Position numbers and translations under genes: made by a program. Shown here piece by piece: positions 1-9,973 of a DNA stretch of 9,973 nt. Origin of the DNA: Dehalococcoidia bacterium (GTDB lineage Bacteria > Chloroflexota > Dehalococcoidia > Dehalococcoidales > G020351185); the NCBI GenBank assembly GCA_030635945.1, contig DAOVXW010000011.1:1-9973 (forward strand). The letters are read 5' to 3'. The notes beneath the pieces were generated by a model. It had not been told where the DNA came from. It saw only the letters and a list, made by a program, of their open reading frames with translations, and did no database searches. Position 1 is the first letter of the stretch, and the number at the start of each line of letters is the position of its first letter.

Positions 1-597
1 GAACACTGGGGCGGTTCAATTACTGCATTGCCCATTATCGAAATACAGGCCGGTGATGTATCGGCTTATATCCCGACAAACGTAATCTCTATTACAGATG
101 GTCAGATCTACCTGGAAACAGACCTTTTCAATGCAGGTATAAGACCGGCATTGAATGTTGGTATATCGGTATCACGTGTCGGCAGTAAAGCCCAGACGAA
201 GGCAATGAAAAAGGTAGCCGGAAAATTGAAGCTGGCAATGGCGCAATTCCGAGAGCTGGCTGCATTTGCCCAGTTTGGAACCGCCGAACTGGATAAAGCA
301 ACAAGAGCACAGATTGAGCGCGGGCAGCGAATTACCGAGGTATTAAAACAATCCCTTTATGTGCCAAAATCGCTTGAAGACCAGATTATAATTCTGTATG
401 CCGCCATAAACGGCTATATTGATGATATACCGGTGAATAAAGTGGTTGAATTTGAAGCAGCTTTAATGAAATCGATGAATACAATTTATAAAGAGATAGG
501 CAAGGATATAAAAGAGACGAAAGACCTCGGCGATAAAACTGAAGAAAAACTGAAGGCGGCAATTGAGGAATTCAAGAAAGGTTTTTCAGCTGAGTAG
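1..597 (+). CDS. atpA: F1Fo ATP synthase subunit alpha, C-terminal part (5' end outside window)
   Basis: This is the C-terminal 198 residues of the F1 alpha subunit, a non-catalytic nucleotide-binding subunit of the alpha3-beta3 hexamer that makes ATP at the inner face of the membrane. The frame is open from base 1, so the gene starts upstream. The fragment opens with the conserved stretch [20 protein letters not shown] and continues through [13 protein letters not shown]. The [10 protein letters not shown] segment carries the arginine finger (codon 175-177, equivalent to E. coli alpha Arg376 by motif) that reaches into the beta catalytic site. The rest is the C-terminal helical domain, with [19 protein letters not shown] and [10 protein letters not shown] blocks as in other alphas. 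It ends in TAG 40 bases before atpG, the usual alpha-gamma-beta-epsilon order. The identification is certain; only the N-terminal part is unseen. Confidence 0.98.
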   Translation, partial: EHWGGSITALPIIEIQAGDVSAYIPTNVISITDGQIYLETDLFNAGIRPALNVGISVSRVGSKAQTKAMKKVAGKLKLAMAQFRELAAFAQFGTAELDKATRAQIERGQRITEVLKQSLYVPKSLEDQIIILYAAINGYIDDIPVNKVVEFEAALMKSMNTIYKEIGKDIKETKDLGDKTEEKLKAAIEEFKKGFSAE

Positions 598-637
598 TTT
601 CTATAACCATTTAAATAAGAGGAGTGTTTGTTAAAAA

Positions 638-1495
638 TTGGCTAATATTCGTTTAATCGGAAGGCGGATAAAGGGCGTCAAGAGTACCGCCAAGATAACC
701 AGGGCTATGGAAATGATTGCCGCTTCGAAGATGAAGCGGGCTCAGGAAAGTGGGCTGGCCGGGCGCTCCTATTCGGAAAAGATAACACAGGTAATATCGG
801 CTTTGGCGGCTTTATCCACAGAAGGCAAAGAGTTGCACCCCTGTCTTCAGTGCCGCAGAACGGTGAAAAATATTACCCTGGTGCATATAACACCTGACCG
901 TGGTTTGGCAGGTGGGCTTGTCGGCAGTATAAATCGTAAGACAGCCGCCTTTATACTGGAGAATAAAGCACCGGTAAACGTAATTGCACTTGGTCGCAAA
1001 GGACTTGATTTTCTAAGACGGACAGGACAGAGCGTAACCGCTGAGTTCACCGGATTCGGCGACCGCCCCACACTGATTGATACACTGCCGATATCGCATA
1101 TTATTATTGATGATTATAGCAATGTCGCTACCGATGAGGTTTATCTGGCTTATACACGGTTTGAAAATACTATGGTCCAGAAGCCGGTTATAGAGAGAAT
1201 ATTACCCGTTAAACCGGCGACAATCCCGGCAACTGAGAATGTTGATTATATATACGAGCCGGATTCTATTAAAGTTCTGAGCGGCCTACTTCCGCGTTTT
1301 ATAGAAATGAAAGTATATCATCATATCCTAGAGTCAATTGCTAGTGAACAATCGGCACGGATGGTAGCTATGCGCAACGCTACCCAGAATGCCAATGAGC
1401 TAATTGAGGATTTAACACTTGTTTATAATAAGGCACGCCAGGAAATGATTACCACAGAACTGCTCGATATCATCGGTGGTGCCGTAGCTATAGAA

Positions 1496-1498
<3 letters not shown>
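638..1498 (+). CDS. atpG: F1Fo ATP synthase subunit gamma
   Basis: This is the central rotor shaft of F1, 286 residues, a normal length. The N-terminal helix (residues 5-36, RLIGRRIKGVKSTAKITRAM then EMIAASKMKRAQ) and the C-terminal helix (about 238-286, with SARMVAMRNATQNA and LTLVYNKARQEMITTEL) form the coiled coil that turns inside the alpha3-beta3 barrel. The Rossmann-like middle contains HITPDRGLAGGL. The start is TTG at 638: it gives the canonical MANIRLIGRRI terminus, there is no ATG alternative, and GGAG at 621-624 lies 13 bases upstream, a rather long spacing. A CLQC pair sits at residues 69-72, just before the Rossmann core, and is not an obvious family feature. The TAG stop is built into the Shine-Dalgarno of atpD, so the two genes are probably translationally coupled. 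Confidence 0.97.
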
Positions 1499-2905
<1,407 letters not shown>

Positions 2906-2938
2906 TAAAATACCCGTAATATACAGGTGGTTTAAGAT

Positions 2939-3364
2939 ATGGCTACAATAAAGCTTGATGTAGTTACCGCTGAGAAAGTGGTCTATTCTGATGATGTCGA
3001 TATTGTTATTGCACCCGGCATTGAAGGGCAACTGGGGATTTTACCCCAACACTCTCCTTTGATGACGATGTTGCAACCCGGCGAGTTGATAGCCAGAAAA
3101 GGCAGCGAAGAATTCAGCCTGGTTGTATCCGGTGGTTTTCTTGAAGTGCGGCCGGACAGAGTTATAGTGCTGGCTGATTCGGCGGAGAGGACTGAGGAGA
3201 TTGACATAGCCCGCGCCGAAGAAGCCAAAAGCCGCGCTGAGAAACGGCTGGAAGAAAAATATGCCCCCGAAACTGATAACGCAAGGGCTGAAGCAGCGCT
3301 GAGACGCTCGCTTATTAGGCTAAGGGTAGCCACAAGACGCAGAAGAAGGCGGCCTGAACTTTAG
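2939..3364 (+). CDS. atpC: F1Fo ATP synthase subunit epsilon
   Basis: This is the epsilon subunit, 141 residues, which links the gamma shaft to the c-ring and in bacteria can inhibit ATP hydrolysis through its C-terminal helices. Residues about 1-85 form the N-terminal beta-sandwich, with the family signature [19 protein letters not shown] and the following [20 protein letters not shown]. Residues about 88-141 are the alpha-helical hairpin ([20 protein letters not shown] and beyond). The protein ends in a strongly basic tail with six arginines in a row (residues 133-138). The start is ATG 2939 with AGGTGG at 2924-2929 as ribosome binding site. It is the last gene of the atp operon and lies 33 bases after atpD. 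Confidence 0.96.
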   Translation: MATIKLDVVTAEKVVYSDDVDIVIAPGIEGQLGILPQHSPLMTMLQPGELIARKGSEEFSLVVSGGFLEVRPDRVIVLADSAERTEEIDIARAEEAKSRAEKRLEEKYAPETDNARAEAALRRSLIRLRVATRRRRRRPEL

Positions 3365-3382
3365 CTAGCACTTATCATATTT

Positions 3383-3403
3383 GGATAGTTATTCAAACTA
3401 TTC
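3383..3403. repeat. Small inverted repeat (hairpin) after atpC
   Basis: GGATAGTT (3383-3390) can pair with AACTATTC (3396-3403) around a five-base loop, giving eight pairs including one G-U. It lies 19 bases after the atpC stop. No U tract follows on either strand, so it may help 3'-end formation or stability but is not a textbook terminator. Confidence 0.4.
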
Positions 3404-3511
3404 GCATATTCAAGATTTGAAGCCCTTCTATAGACATAGTAACCCCAAGCCTGTGCTTAATAACGGCATTTTATTATGGAACTTTAAACGGGAAGAGGAC
3501 ACGACTTATCG

Positions 3512-3543
3512 TCAAATATATCCGAAAATGGGCAGATATTTGA
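3512..3543. repeat. A+T-rich inverted repeat between convergent operons
   Basis: TCAAATAT (3512-3519) and ATATTTGA (3536-3543) are perfect 8-base complements separated by 16 bases. The repeat is symmetric and lies in the convergent gap, so it could form a hairpin in transcripts from either side. Pairing is weak because the arms are A+T rich. Confidence 0.35.
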
Positions 3544-3590
3544 TGGGATGAGAAAAATAATGATTGTTTAAAAGGGGCTATCTTGAAAGA

Positions 3591-3818
3591 TTAGATAATC
3601 TCAAGAGAGGCTCTGGTGCCAGCTTTAGCCGCCTTTACCCTGATAAGAGTGCGTATTGCCTGTGCAATCCGACCCTGCTTGCCGATAATACGGCCTTTGT
3701 CTTCATCAGCAACCTGTAATTTGAGAACTATACCTTCCTCGCCTTCTTCCTCGGTAACCACTACATCATCAGGGGCATTCACTAACGATTTGGCGATGTA
3801 TTCTACTAGGTCTTTCAT
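3591..3818 (-). CDS. khpA: KH domain RNA-binding protein (KhpA family)
   Basis: This is a 75-residue single-KH-domain protein of the KhpA family (also annotated UPF0109), a small RNA chaperone that in other bacteria often pairs with KhpB. The KH signature is clear: [20 protein letters not shown] followed by [14 protein letters not shown], with the RNA-binding GxxG loop as GKQG at residues 46-49. The N-terminal helix [13 protein letters not shown] and the acidic strand after it match the family. Its ATG (3818-3816) overlaps the rpsP TGA (3817-3815) as ATGA, with AAAGGAG just upstream inside rpsP, so translation is probably coupled. rpsP-khpA is a widespread bacterial pair, often continued by rimM and trmD. 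Here the unit stops after khpA, facing atpC. Confidence 0.93.
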   Translation of the reverse strand: MKDLVEYIAKSLVNAPDDVVVTEEEGEEGIVLKLQVADEDKGRIIGKQGRIAQAIRTLIRVKAAKAGTRASLEII

Positions 3819-4084
3819 GATTTCTCCTTTGTTGCCTTAAACTTGTCCATAATGCCTGCCTTGGACAGGAGCCTAGCGGTAGTGGCTGTTGGTTGTGCCC
3901 CCTGCCCCAGCCATTTTAATGCTTGTTCTTCGTCTATAACCACCGTCTCCGGGTCGGTAAGGGGGTCATAATGACCGATAATACTAATAAACGCCACGTT
4001 TCTAGGAGAGCGTGAATCGGCTACAACGATCCGATAGCTTGGCTTTTTTGGGGCGCCTACTCGTCTGAGTCTTATCTTTACCAT
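3815..4084 (-). CDS. rpsP: 30S ribosomal protein bS16
   Basis: This is ribosomal protein S16 of the small subunit, 89 residues, normal for the family. The start [20 protein letters not shown], then VADSRSPR and GHYDPLTDP, are family hallmarks; the later [21 protein letters not shown] block is also typical. I chose the ATG at 4084-4082: the frame is open upstream, but the extra 59 residues are not S16-like and the family starts at MVKI. AGGAAG at 4096-4101 (plus coordinates) is the ribosome binding site, 11 bases upstream. A good promoter lies immediately before it, giving a leader of only about 15-17 bases. The stop overlaps the khpA start by four bases. Confidence 0.97.
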   Translation of the reverse strand: MVKIRLRRVGAPKKPSYRIVVADSRSPRNVAFISIIGHYDPLTDPETVVIDEEQALKWLGQGAQPTATTARLLSKAGIMDKFKATKEKS

Positions 4085-4105
4085 TTTATGTTTTTCTTCC
4101 TGAGT

Positions 4106-4134
4106 ATTATGCAATAAAAAGGTATCTATGTCAA
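4106..4134 (-). promoter_or_regulatory. Sigma70-type promoter of rpsP-khpA
   Basis: Read on the minus strand there is TTGACA (4134-4129), a 17-base spacer and CATAAT (4111-4106). The -35 is a perfect consensus, the spacing is optimal, and the -10 differs by one base. The predicted start is near 4099-4101, so the Shine-Dalgarno AGGAAG (4101-4096) would sit at the very 5' end of the mRNA. Confidence 0.75.
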
Positions 4135-4148
4135 TAGCGGGCTGGATA

Positions 4149-4162
4149 AAGCATAAATGCTT
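4149..4162. repeat. Small dyad between divergent promoters
   Basis: AAGCATAAATGCTT has perfect 6-base arms around a central AA. It lies between the -35 boxes of the divergent rpsP and nfi promoters, two bases from the nfi -35. That is a position where an operator could act on both, but no regulator is identified and such a short A+T-rich dyad can occur by chance. Confidence 0.3.
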
Positions 4163-4164
4163 AT

Positions 4165-4194
4165 TTGTAATGCCGCTTTGGCAATAGCTATAAT
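4165..4194 (+). promoter_or_regulatory. Sigma70-type promoter of nfi, predicted leaderless
   Basis: TTGTAA (4165-4170), an 18-base spacer and a perfect TATAAT (4189-4194) lie directly before nfi. The usual start, seven bases after the -10, is an A at 4201 or 4202, and the nfi ATG begins at 4202. No Shine-Dalgarno is present between the -10 and the ATG. The transcript would therefore have a leader of zero or one base. Confidence 0.65.
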
Positions 4195-4201
4195 TGAATA
4201 A

Positions 4202-4870
4202 ATGAAAATAAAAAAGTTGCACGACTGGAAACTGAATGTCCACCAGGCGAAGGAGATACAAAAGAAACTGGCCTTAATGATATTAAAAACCGGTGAAGTT
4301 GTTTTGCCGAAGTATATCGCCGGTGTGGATATTGCCGCTGGAAGAACTGGTGAAACAGCCCGTGCGGCGGTGGTTGTATTAAACTACCCTGACTTGAAGC
4401 TGGTTGAATTTGCAATGGCACAGGGAAGGCTTGAATTACCTTATATACCGGGACTACTGTCTTTCAGGGAATCACCGTTGATACTGGCTGCATGCCGTAA
4501 GCTTAAAACTTTACCTGACCTGATAATGATTGACGGACAGGGAATTGCCCACCCGCGCAGGCTGGGCATTGCGTCACATCTGGGCTTGCTGCTTGATAAA
4601 ACAACCATTGGTTGTGCAAAGTCACGGCTGTGCGGCAGCAGCCTGATGCCCGGGGATGAACCGGGTGACTATACAAAAATTACCGATAACGGCGAAATCA
4701 TAGGTGCAACCCTGAGAACGAAAACAGGGGTAAAGCCATTATATATTTCAACGGGCCATAAAATTACTCTTGAAAATGCGGTATACTGGGTAATGCGGTG
4801 CTGTCGCGGATACCGCCTGCCGGAAACAACGCGTCTGGCGCACCTGGCGGCTGGCGGAAACCTGGAGTAA
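4202..4870 (+). CDS. nfi: Endonuclease V (deoxyinosine 3' endonuclease)
   Basis: Endonuclease V cuts the second phosphodiester bond 3' to deoxyinosine and so starts repair of deaminated adenine in DNA; it may also act on inosine-containing RNA. At 222 residues it is of normal length. The residues known from the Thermotoga enzyme are present in nearly the same numbering: D43 (IAGVDIA), wedge tyrosine Y81 and E90 ([11 protein letters not shown]), D111 (MIDGQG), K140 and H214 (TTRLAH). [14 protein letters not shown] and the C-terminal [17 protein letters not shown] block are also family-typical. ATG 4202 is chosen because it supplies the N-terminal helix and places D43 correctly. There is no ribosome binding site, and the promoter -10 ends seven bases upstream, which points to leaderless translation. 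It is first in the plus-strand cluster, 13 bases before prfB. Confidence 0.95.
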   Translation: MKIKKLHDWKLNVHQAKEIQKKLALMILKTGEVVLPKYIAGVDIAAGRTGETARAAVVVLNYPDLKLVEFAMAQGRLELPYIPGLLSFRESPLILAACRKLKTLPDLIMIDGQGIAHPRRLGIASHLGLLLDKTTIGCAKSRLCGSSLMPGDEPGDYTKITDNGEIIGATLRTKTGVKPLYISTGHKITLENAVYWVMRCCRGYRLPETTRLAHLAAGGNLE

Positions 4871-4883
4871 AAACGGAGGGCAG

Positions 4884-5980
<1,097 letters not shown>

Positions 5981-5991
<11 letters not shown>

Positions 5992-7087
5992 GAAGATAGC
6001 CGGGCTGATATTAACTATAAGCGTATTACTGGCTTTAATAAGCTCGGTAGCGGTTAAAGCTGACGATGGAATAAAGATAACGGAAAGCTCGGTTGAGGTG
6101 GCATTTCCATCCCAGCTTGTTTTTAAAATAGAAGCCGAAAGCGATGTGAATATAAAAGATATCCGCCTGCATTACCAGGTTGACTGTGACCATTTTGCCG
6201 TAGTAACCGGTGAAATAATAATTGAGTTTATTATGGATACCAAAGTAGCTGCCGGCTGGACATGGGATATGCTGAAAAGCGGCGGGTTGCCGACCGGGAC
6301 AAACATAGAGTACTGGTGGACGGTGACCGATACTGATGATGAGAAAATTGAAACGGAAATATATAGTATTCAGTTCAACGATGAGCGCTATAAATGGCGA
6401 AGTCTGATAGAGAGCGATATAACAATATACTGGTATCAGGGCAATGATGATTTCGCCCGGCAGCTTATGCTGGTGGCACAGGAGGCATTGATCAGGCTGG
6501 CGGCGGATACCGGCGCTTATCTGCAAAGGTCTGTCAGCATCTATATATATGCCAGTGCTAACGACCTTCAGGGGGCGATGATATTCCCGCAGGAATGGAC
6601 CGGGGGAGTAGCCTATACCACATATGGAACGGTAGCCATTGGTATTAATGAGGGTAATATGGAATGGGGTAAAAGGACGATTGTTCACGAACTAGCACAT
6701 CTTGTTATCCAGCAGATGACCTATAATCCTTACAATTCATTGCCTGTATGGCTGAATGAGGGCTTGTCAATGTATGCTGAAGGGGAAATGGAGCCTTTAT
6801 TTATAAATCATCTGAGGCAGGCAACAGAAAATGATGAGCTGATAACGGTGCGTAGCCTGGCAAGCCCATTTTCTGCTGATGCAAGCATATCATATATGTC
6901 TTATGCTCAGAGTATGAGTATCGTTGAGTTTCTTGTTGATAACTATGGAAAGGAAAAAATGTTTGAACTGCTCGGTATCTTCGAGCAGGGCAGCAGCTAT
7001 GACGGGGCTCTGATGAGGGTTTACGGCTTTGACATGGATGGCCTTAACGACCTATGGCGGGATTATGTTAGTACAATATACGGGTAA
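5981..7087 (+). CDS. Secreted peptidase MA-like zinc metallopeptidase (gluzincin)
   Basis: This is a 368-residue exported protein of the peptidase MA-like family often seen in Chloroflexota. A signal peptide is clear: MMIKK, a hydrophobic run to about residue 23, and likely cleavage after VKA near residue 27. Residues about 30-140 are a beta-rich N-terminal domain with repeated acidic strands, including WTWDMLKSGGLPTGTNIEYW. The catalytic domain follows, with EWTGGVAYTTYGTVAIGI, the zinc motif HELAH at 236-240, and the third ligand E260 in WLNEGLSMYAEGE. All expected gluzincin ligands are present. The substrate is unknown. The ATG at 5981 (or 5984) lies inside the end of prfB, an 11-base overlap, with no strong ribosome binding site, so expression may depend on termination of RF2 translation. 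Confidence 0.85.
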
Positions 7088-7195
7088 GTGTTGGATGATG
7101 AACCAGGGCCAGCGCAAATAAATGCATTATCAATATTGACGGCAAAAACTTTGCTGGTTTTGGAATTGAATATATTAATTGTAACGGAGACGAAG

Positions 7196-7624
7196 ATGAT
7201 GAAAAAGGCCTTTATAATACATGATTTACCAGTTTCGGAGCGGCCAAGGGAAAGGCTGCAAAAATATGGTGCGGAATCGCTATCGGCACAGGAAATACTG
7301 GCTTTGCTGCTGGGTCGTGGAATTGCAGGAGAGTCTGTTATTGTAACCTCCCAGAGGCTGCTGGCTAAGTTCGGCGATTTAAAGACACTTGCCGGCGCTT
7401 CGCTGGAGGAGTTATCACATGTAAAGGGAATCGGTCTTGCCAAAGCATCTCAGATTCAGGCTGCCTTTGAGATGGCAAGACGTCTGGATAGATATGCGGA
7501 AGATGACATAAAACTGACTAAAAGGCTGGCCGATGCCGGGGAGCTGATGGGAATAGAGGTACTGGACCATATAATAATAGCCGATAACAGCTACCACAGC
7601 CTGAAAAGAGCAGGCTTGTTTTAA
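7196..7624 (+). pseudogene. radC: RadC/UPF0758 family protein with in-frame loss of the JAMM catalytic core
   Basis: The N-terminal 100 residues are a good RadC (JAB domain DNA-repair-associated) N-terminus: IHDLPVSERPRERLQKYG, then SLSAQEILALLLGRG, and a helix-hairpin-helix around LSHVKGIGLAKASQIQAAFE. After RRLDRY (residue 100, codon 7493-7495) the sequence jumps straight to EDDIKLTKRLADAGELMGIE and VLDHIIIADNSYHSLKRAGL, which is the extreme C-terminus of a normal RadC. About 80-85 residues are missing, including the HxH of the JAMM zinc motif (VHNHPSGDPTPS in relatives). Length is 142 residues against about 225-230 usually. The frame is intact, so a short protein could be made, but it cannot be a JAMM metalloprotein. 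Start is ATG 7196 or 7199, both after GGAG at 7186-7189. The frame is open upstream to GTG 7088, but that extension is not RadC-like. It could be a decaying gene or a retained HhH-only form. Confidence 0.85.
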
Positions 7625-7634
7625 GAAGTAAAAG

Positions 7635-9257
7635 ATGAAAAGACGGATATTTAAGTTTGTTTCGTTGGTACTTGTATGTATATCGGTACTGATACTCATG
7701 CCCGGTTGTATTGATGGACCGAGTCAGACGGAAACAACCACGCCTACCATTACATCAGGAGAGACGGCACTAGATCTGTATGGCATAGATCCATATTCGC
7801 TGGACCCGGCGACTATCGGTGATGCCACCTCAATATCTTACGTGATTCAGATATTCAGTGGATTGGTTCGCTTTAACGATGAAATGGAAATAGCGCCGGA
7901 TATTGCTCAGGATTGGGACATAAGCGATGACGGTAGAACCTATATTTTTTATCTGAGAGATGATGTCTTTTTCCACAGCGGGAGGCAGGTAAAGGCAGAG
8001 GATTTCAAATATTCATGGGAACGTGCCTGTAAGCCGGCTACAGGCTCTCAAACAGCTGCCACCTATTTAGGTGATATTGTAGGCGCCAGAGAAGTACTGG
8101 CAGGGGAGAGAAAAAACATCAGTGGCATAGAGGTTGTTGATGACCATATCCTCAGAGTAACGATAAACGAGCCGAAATCTTATTTTCTGTATAAACTGAC
8201 ATATGCTACTGCTTTCGTGGTTAACAAAAATAATGTTGAAACCGGTGGAAACTGGTGGCGTAACCCAGACGGAACCGGCCCGTTTAAGCTGAAGCAGTGG
8301 AATGAAAGCAGCCTGCTGGTGCTGGAGAGAAATGATTACTATAATCCGACAAGCAGCTTTAGCGGCGTCAATATAGTTAACTTTCATCTGTGGGCTGGTA
8401 GGTCTATGGATTTATATGAGACAGAGCGGATTGATGTCGCGCAGGTCAGTTTGGCTTATATTGATAAAGTAACCGATACCGATGGTGATTTCTACGCGCA
8501 ACTTGAGATATTTCCCGAACTGAGCCTTACCTACCTCGGTTTTAACTGCCGGAAGCCACCATTTGACGATGCCAATATACGCCGCGCCTTTTCTATGGCT
8601 GTAGATAAAGACAAACTGGTTTCGCTGATTTTCAGGGATACCATGAGCCGGGCTGATGGCATACTGCCACCCGGTATGCCGGGTTTTAATGAATCTTTAA
8701 CGGCGATTGAATACAATATAGAACTTGCCCACGAATTGATTGCAGACTCGAAATACGGTGGCGTATCAAATCTACCGCCGATAAGCATAACCACCGGGGG
8801 GCGGGGAGGGCATATTCCTTCGGAACTGGAAGCTATAATATACGAATGGCGTATTAATCTGGGGGTGGAAGTAGAGGTGAGGCAGCTGGAGCCGGAGGTA
8901 TTCCTATATGAGCTTATGCAGGAGAAGGACGAGATGTTCTATTGGGGATGGGGCGCCGATTATCCCCACCCGCAGAATTTCCTTGAGGTTCTTTTCGCAG
9001 GTGGTTCCGAATACAACATCGGCGAATACAATAACCAGGAAGTAGATTCCCTGCTGATGGCGGCAAGCCGGGAGCAGAATATAGAAGCAAGCCTTGAGCT
9101 GTACAGGCAGGCAGAGCAGATAATGGTCAGTGAAGCCGCCTGCCTGCCGTTGTGGTACGGGAATACTTATGTGCTTGTTAAGCCGTATGTGGAAGGATAC
9201 GGGTTGAATCTTCTGGGGCATGTTGTTTTAAACGAGGTTTCAATTGGGCCGGATTAA
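7635..9257 (+). CDS. ABC transporter family 5 substrate-binding lipoprotein (peptide/oligopeptide type)
   Basis: This is a 540-residue extracellular solute-binding protein of the OppA/DppA class (SBP_bac_5), which captures peptides, nickel complexes or other solutes outside the membrane and hands them to an ABC permease. The lipoprotein signal runs from MKRRIFKF through a hydrophobic stretch to the lipobox MPGC, with the acylated cysteine at residue 25, then a Thr/Ser-rich linker. Family blocks follow in order: YSLDPA near the start of the mature fold; GLVRFNDEMEIAPDIAQDW; VFFHSGRQVKAEDFKYSWER; GTGPFKLKQWN; IRRAFSMAVDKDKL; and the C-terminal EACLP-type block AACLPLWYG. No permease or ATPase genes are adjacent, so the partners must lie elsewhere. 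The start is ATG 7635, ten bases after radC, with a weak AGAAG ribosome binding site. The ligand cannot be told from sequence. Confidence 0.93.
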   Translation: MKRRIFKFVSLVLVCISVLILMPGCIDGPSQTETTTPTITSGETALDLYGIDPYSLDPATIGDATSISYVIQIFSGLVRFNDEMEIAPDIAQDWDISDDGRTYIFYLRDDVFFHSGRQVKAEDFKYSWERACKPATGSQTAATYLGDIVGAREVLAGERKNISGIEVVDDHILRVTINEPKSYFLYKLTYATAFVVNKNNVETGGNWWRNPDGTGPFKLKQWNESSLLVLERNDYYNPTSSFSGVNIVNFHLWAGRSMDLYETERIDVAQVSLAYIDKVTDTDGDFYAQLEIFPELSLTYLGFNCRKPPFDDANIRRAFSMAVDKDKLVSLIFRDTMSRADGILPPGMPGFNESLTAIEYNIELAHELIADSKYGGVSNLPPISITTGGRGGHIPSELEAIIYEWRINLGVEVEVRQLEPEVFLYELMQEKDEMFYWGWGADYPHPQNFLEVLFAGGSEYNIGEYNNQEVDSLLMAASREQNIEASLELYRQAEQIMVSEAACLPLWYGNTYVLVKPYVEGYGLNLLGHVVLNEVSIGPD

Positions 9258-9347
9258 TGGCGGAGGGGGTGGGATTCGAACCCACGGTCGGCTTGCACCG
9301 ACAACGGTTTTCAAGACCGTCACCATAGACCACTCGGACACCCCTCC
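9258..9347 (-). tRNA. tRNA-Ser (anticodon UGA), with encoded CCA
   Basis: Read on the minus strand, the 5' acceptor GGAGGGG (9347-9341) pairs with CCCCTCC (9268-9262). The discriminator is G at 9261 and CCA is encoded at 9260-9258. The anticodon stem ACGGT/ACCGT closes the loop CTTGAAA, giving anticodon TGA (serine UCN codons). A long class II variable arm (GTCGG/CCGAC around TGCAAG) and a T arm GTGGG-TTCGAAT-CCCAC are present. The D stem is short, with only two good G-C pairs. It lies 23 bases downstream of serS on the same strand, and its CCA abuts the stop codon of the convergent binding-protein gene. Confidence 0.96.
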
Positions 9348-9370
9348 GATACCCGCGCCGCTTAATAGGT

Positions 9371-9973
<603 letters not shown>

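Larger units (their letters stand above)
3365..3590 (+). other. Convergent intergenic region between atpC and khpA
   Basis: These 226 bases lie between the 3' ends of the atp operon (plus strand) and the rpsP-khpA unit (minus strand). I see no convincing gene, structured RNA or strong intrinsic terminator. It is A+T rich and contains two inverted repeats (3383-3403 and 3512-3543), neither followed by a clean T run on either strand. Transcription may end by Rho or through these weak hairpins. Confidence 0.6.

Noticed and set aside
128..310. Antisense open frames opposite atp, prfB, peptidase and binding-protein genes (such as 128-310, 1412-2026, 4764-5411, 6035-6688)
   Set aside because: All lie opposite well-conserved coding sequence, show no recognisable domains and have low-complexity compositions typical of shadow frames.
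3365..3590. Possible small RNA (SRP RNA, 6S) or intrinsic terminator in the convergent gap
   Set aside because: No SRP signature or long stable stem is present, and the inverted repeats found are A+T rich and lack a following T run.
4085..4261. N-terminal extension of the S16 frame by 59 residues
   Set aside because: It lies across both divergent promoters and the start of nfi, has no S16 similarity, and the family begins at MVKIRLRR with its own ribosome binding site.
7088..7195. GTG 7088 start giving a 178-residue RadC-like protein, or a gene in this 108-base gap
   Set aside because: The extra 36 residues do not resemble RadC N-termini, there is no ribosome binding site before the GTG, and GGAG precedes the ATG pair at 7196/7199.
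7698..7709. Doubt about the lipobox of the binding protein (MPGC)
   Set aside because: Met and Pro at -3 and -2 are not the commonest, but Gly at -1, the hydrophobic core before it and the Thr/Ser-rich linker after Cys25 fit a lipoprotein of this family.
9258..9347. tRNA-Ser as an integration (att) site of a mobile element
   Set aside because: No integrase, no duplicated tRNA 3' end and no other mobile genes are seen in the window; the neighbours are ordinary genes.

Overview
This window looks like a chromosomal segment of a Chloroflexota bacterium, most likely class Dehalococcoidia. The grounds are protein character: the F-type ATP synthase subunits, the secreted gluzincin of the type common in that class, and moderate G+C with frequent ATA isoleucine codons. 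The taxonomic call is an inference from memory of family members, not a database result. Almost everything here is housekeeping. I found no phage, transposon, CRISPR array or defence system.

Layout. (1) Positions 1-3364, plus strand: the 3' end of an atp operon, with atpA (C-terminal 198 residues), atpG, atpD and atpC. They are closely spaced, each with its own ribosome binding site. (2) Positions 3365-3590: a convergent intergenic gap with only weak inverted repeats. (3) Positions 3591-4084, minus strand: a two-gene rpsP-khpA unit joined by an ATGA stop/start overlap, driven by a good sigma70-type promoter. (4) Positions 4085-4201: a compact divergent promoter region. Both predicted transcripts have almost no leader, and that of endonuclease V looks leaderless. 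(5) Positions 4202-9257, plus strand: five co-directional genes. These are nfi (endonuclease V), prfB (release factor 2 with a programmed +1 frameshift at CTT TGA C), a secreted HELAH metallopeptidase overlapping prfB by 11 bases, a radC-like gene that has lost most of its JAMM/JAB catalytic domain in frame, and a family 5 extracellular solute-binding lipoprotein. (6) Positions 9258-9973, minus strand: the C-terminal 200 residues of serS, followed 23 bases downstream by tRNA-Ser(UGA) with an encoded CCA. The tRNA 3' end directly abuts the stop codon of the binding-protein gene, with no base between.

How the genes relate. The atp genes encode the F1 catalytic sector. rpsP and khpA are the usual ribosome/RNA-binding pair. 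nfi and prfB are DNA repair and translation termination genes, grouped with two envelope proteins. serS and its cognate tRNA form a substrate-enzyme pair in one orientation. The serS fragment is clearly richer in G+C, especially at third codon positions, than the genes to its left.

The points most worth a second look are the internally deleted radC, the leaderless nfi promoter, the RF2-metallopeptidase overlap, and the serS/tRNA-Ser unit with its composition shift and zero-gap convergence. None amounts to a clearly new biological system.
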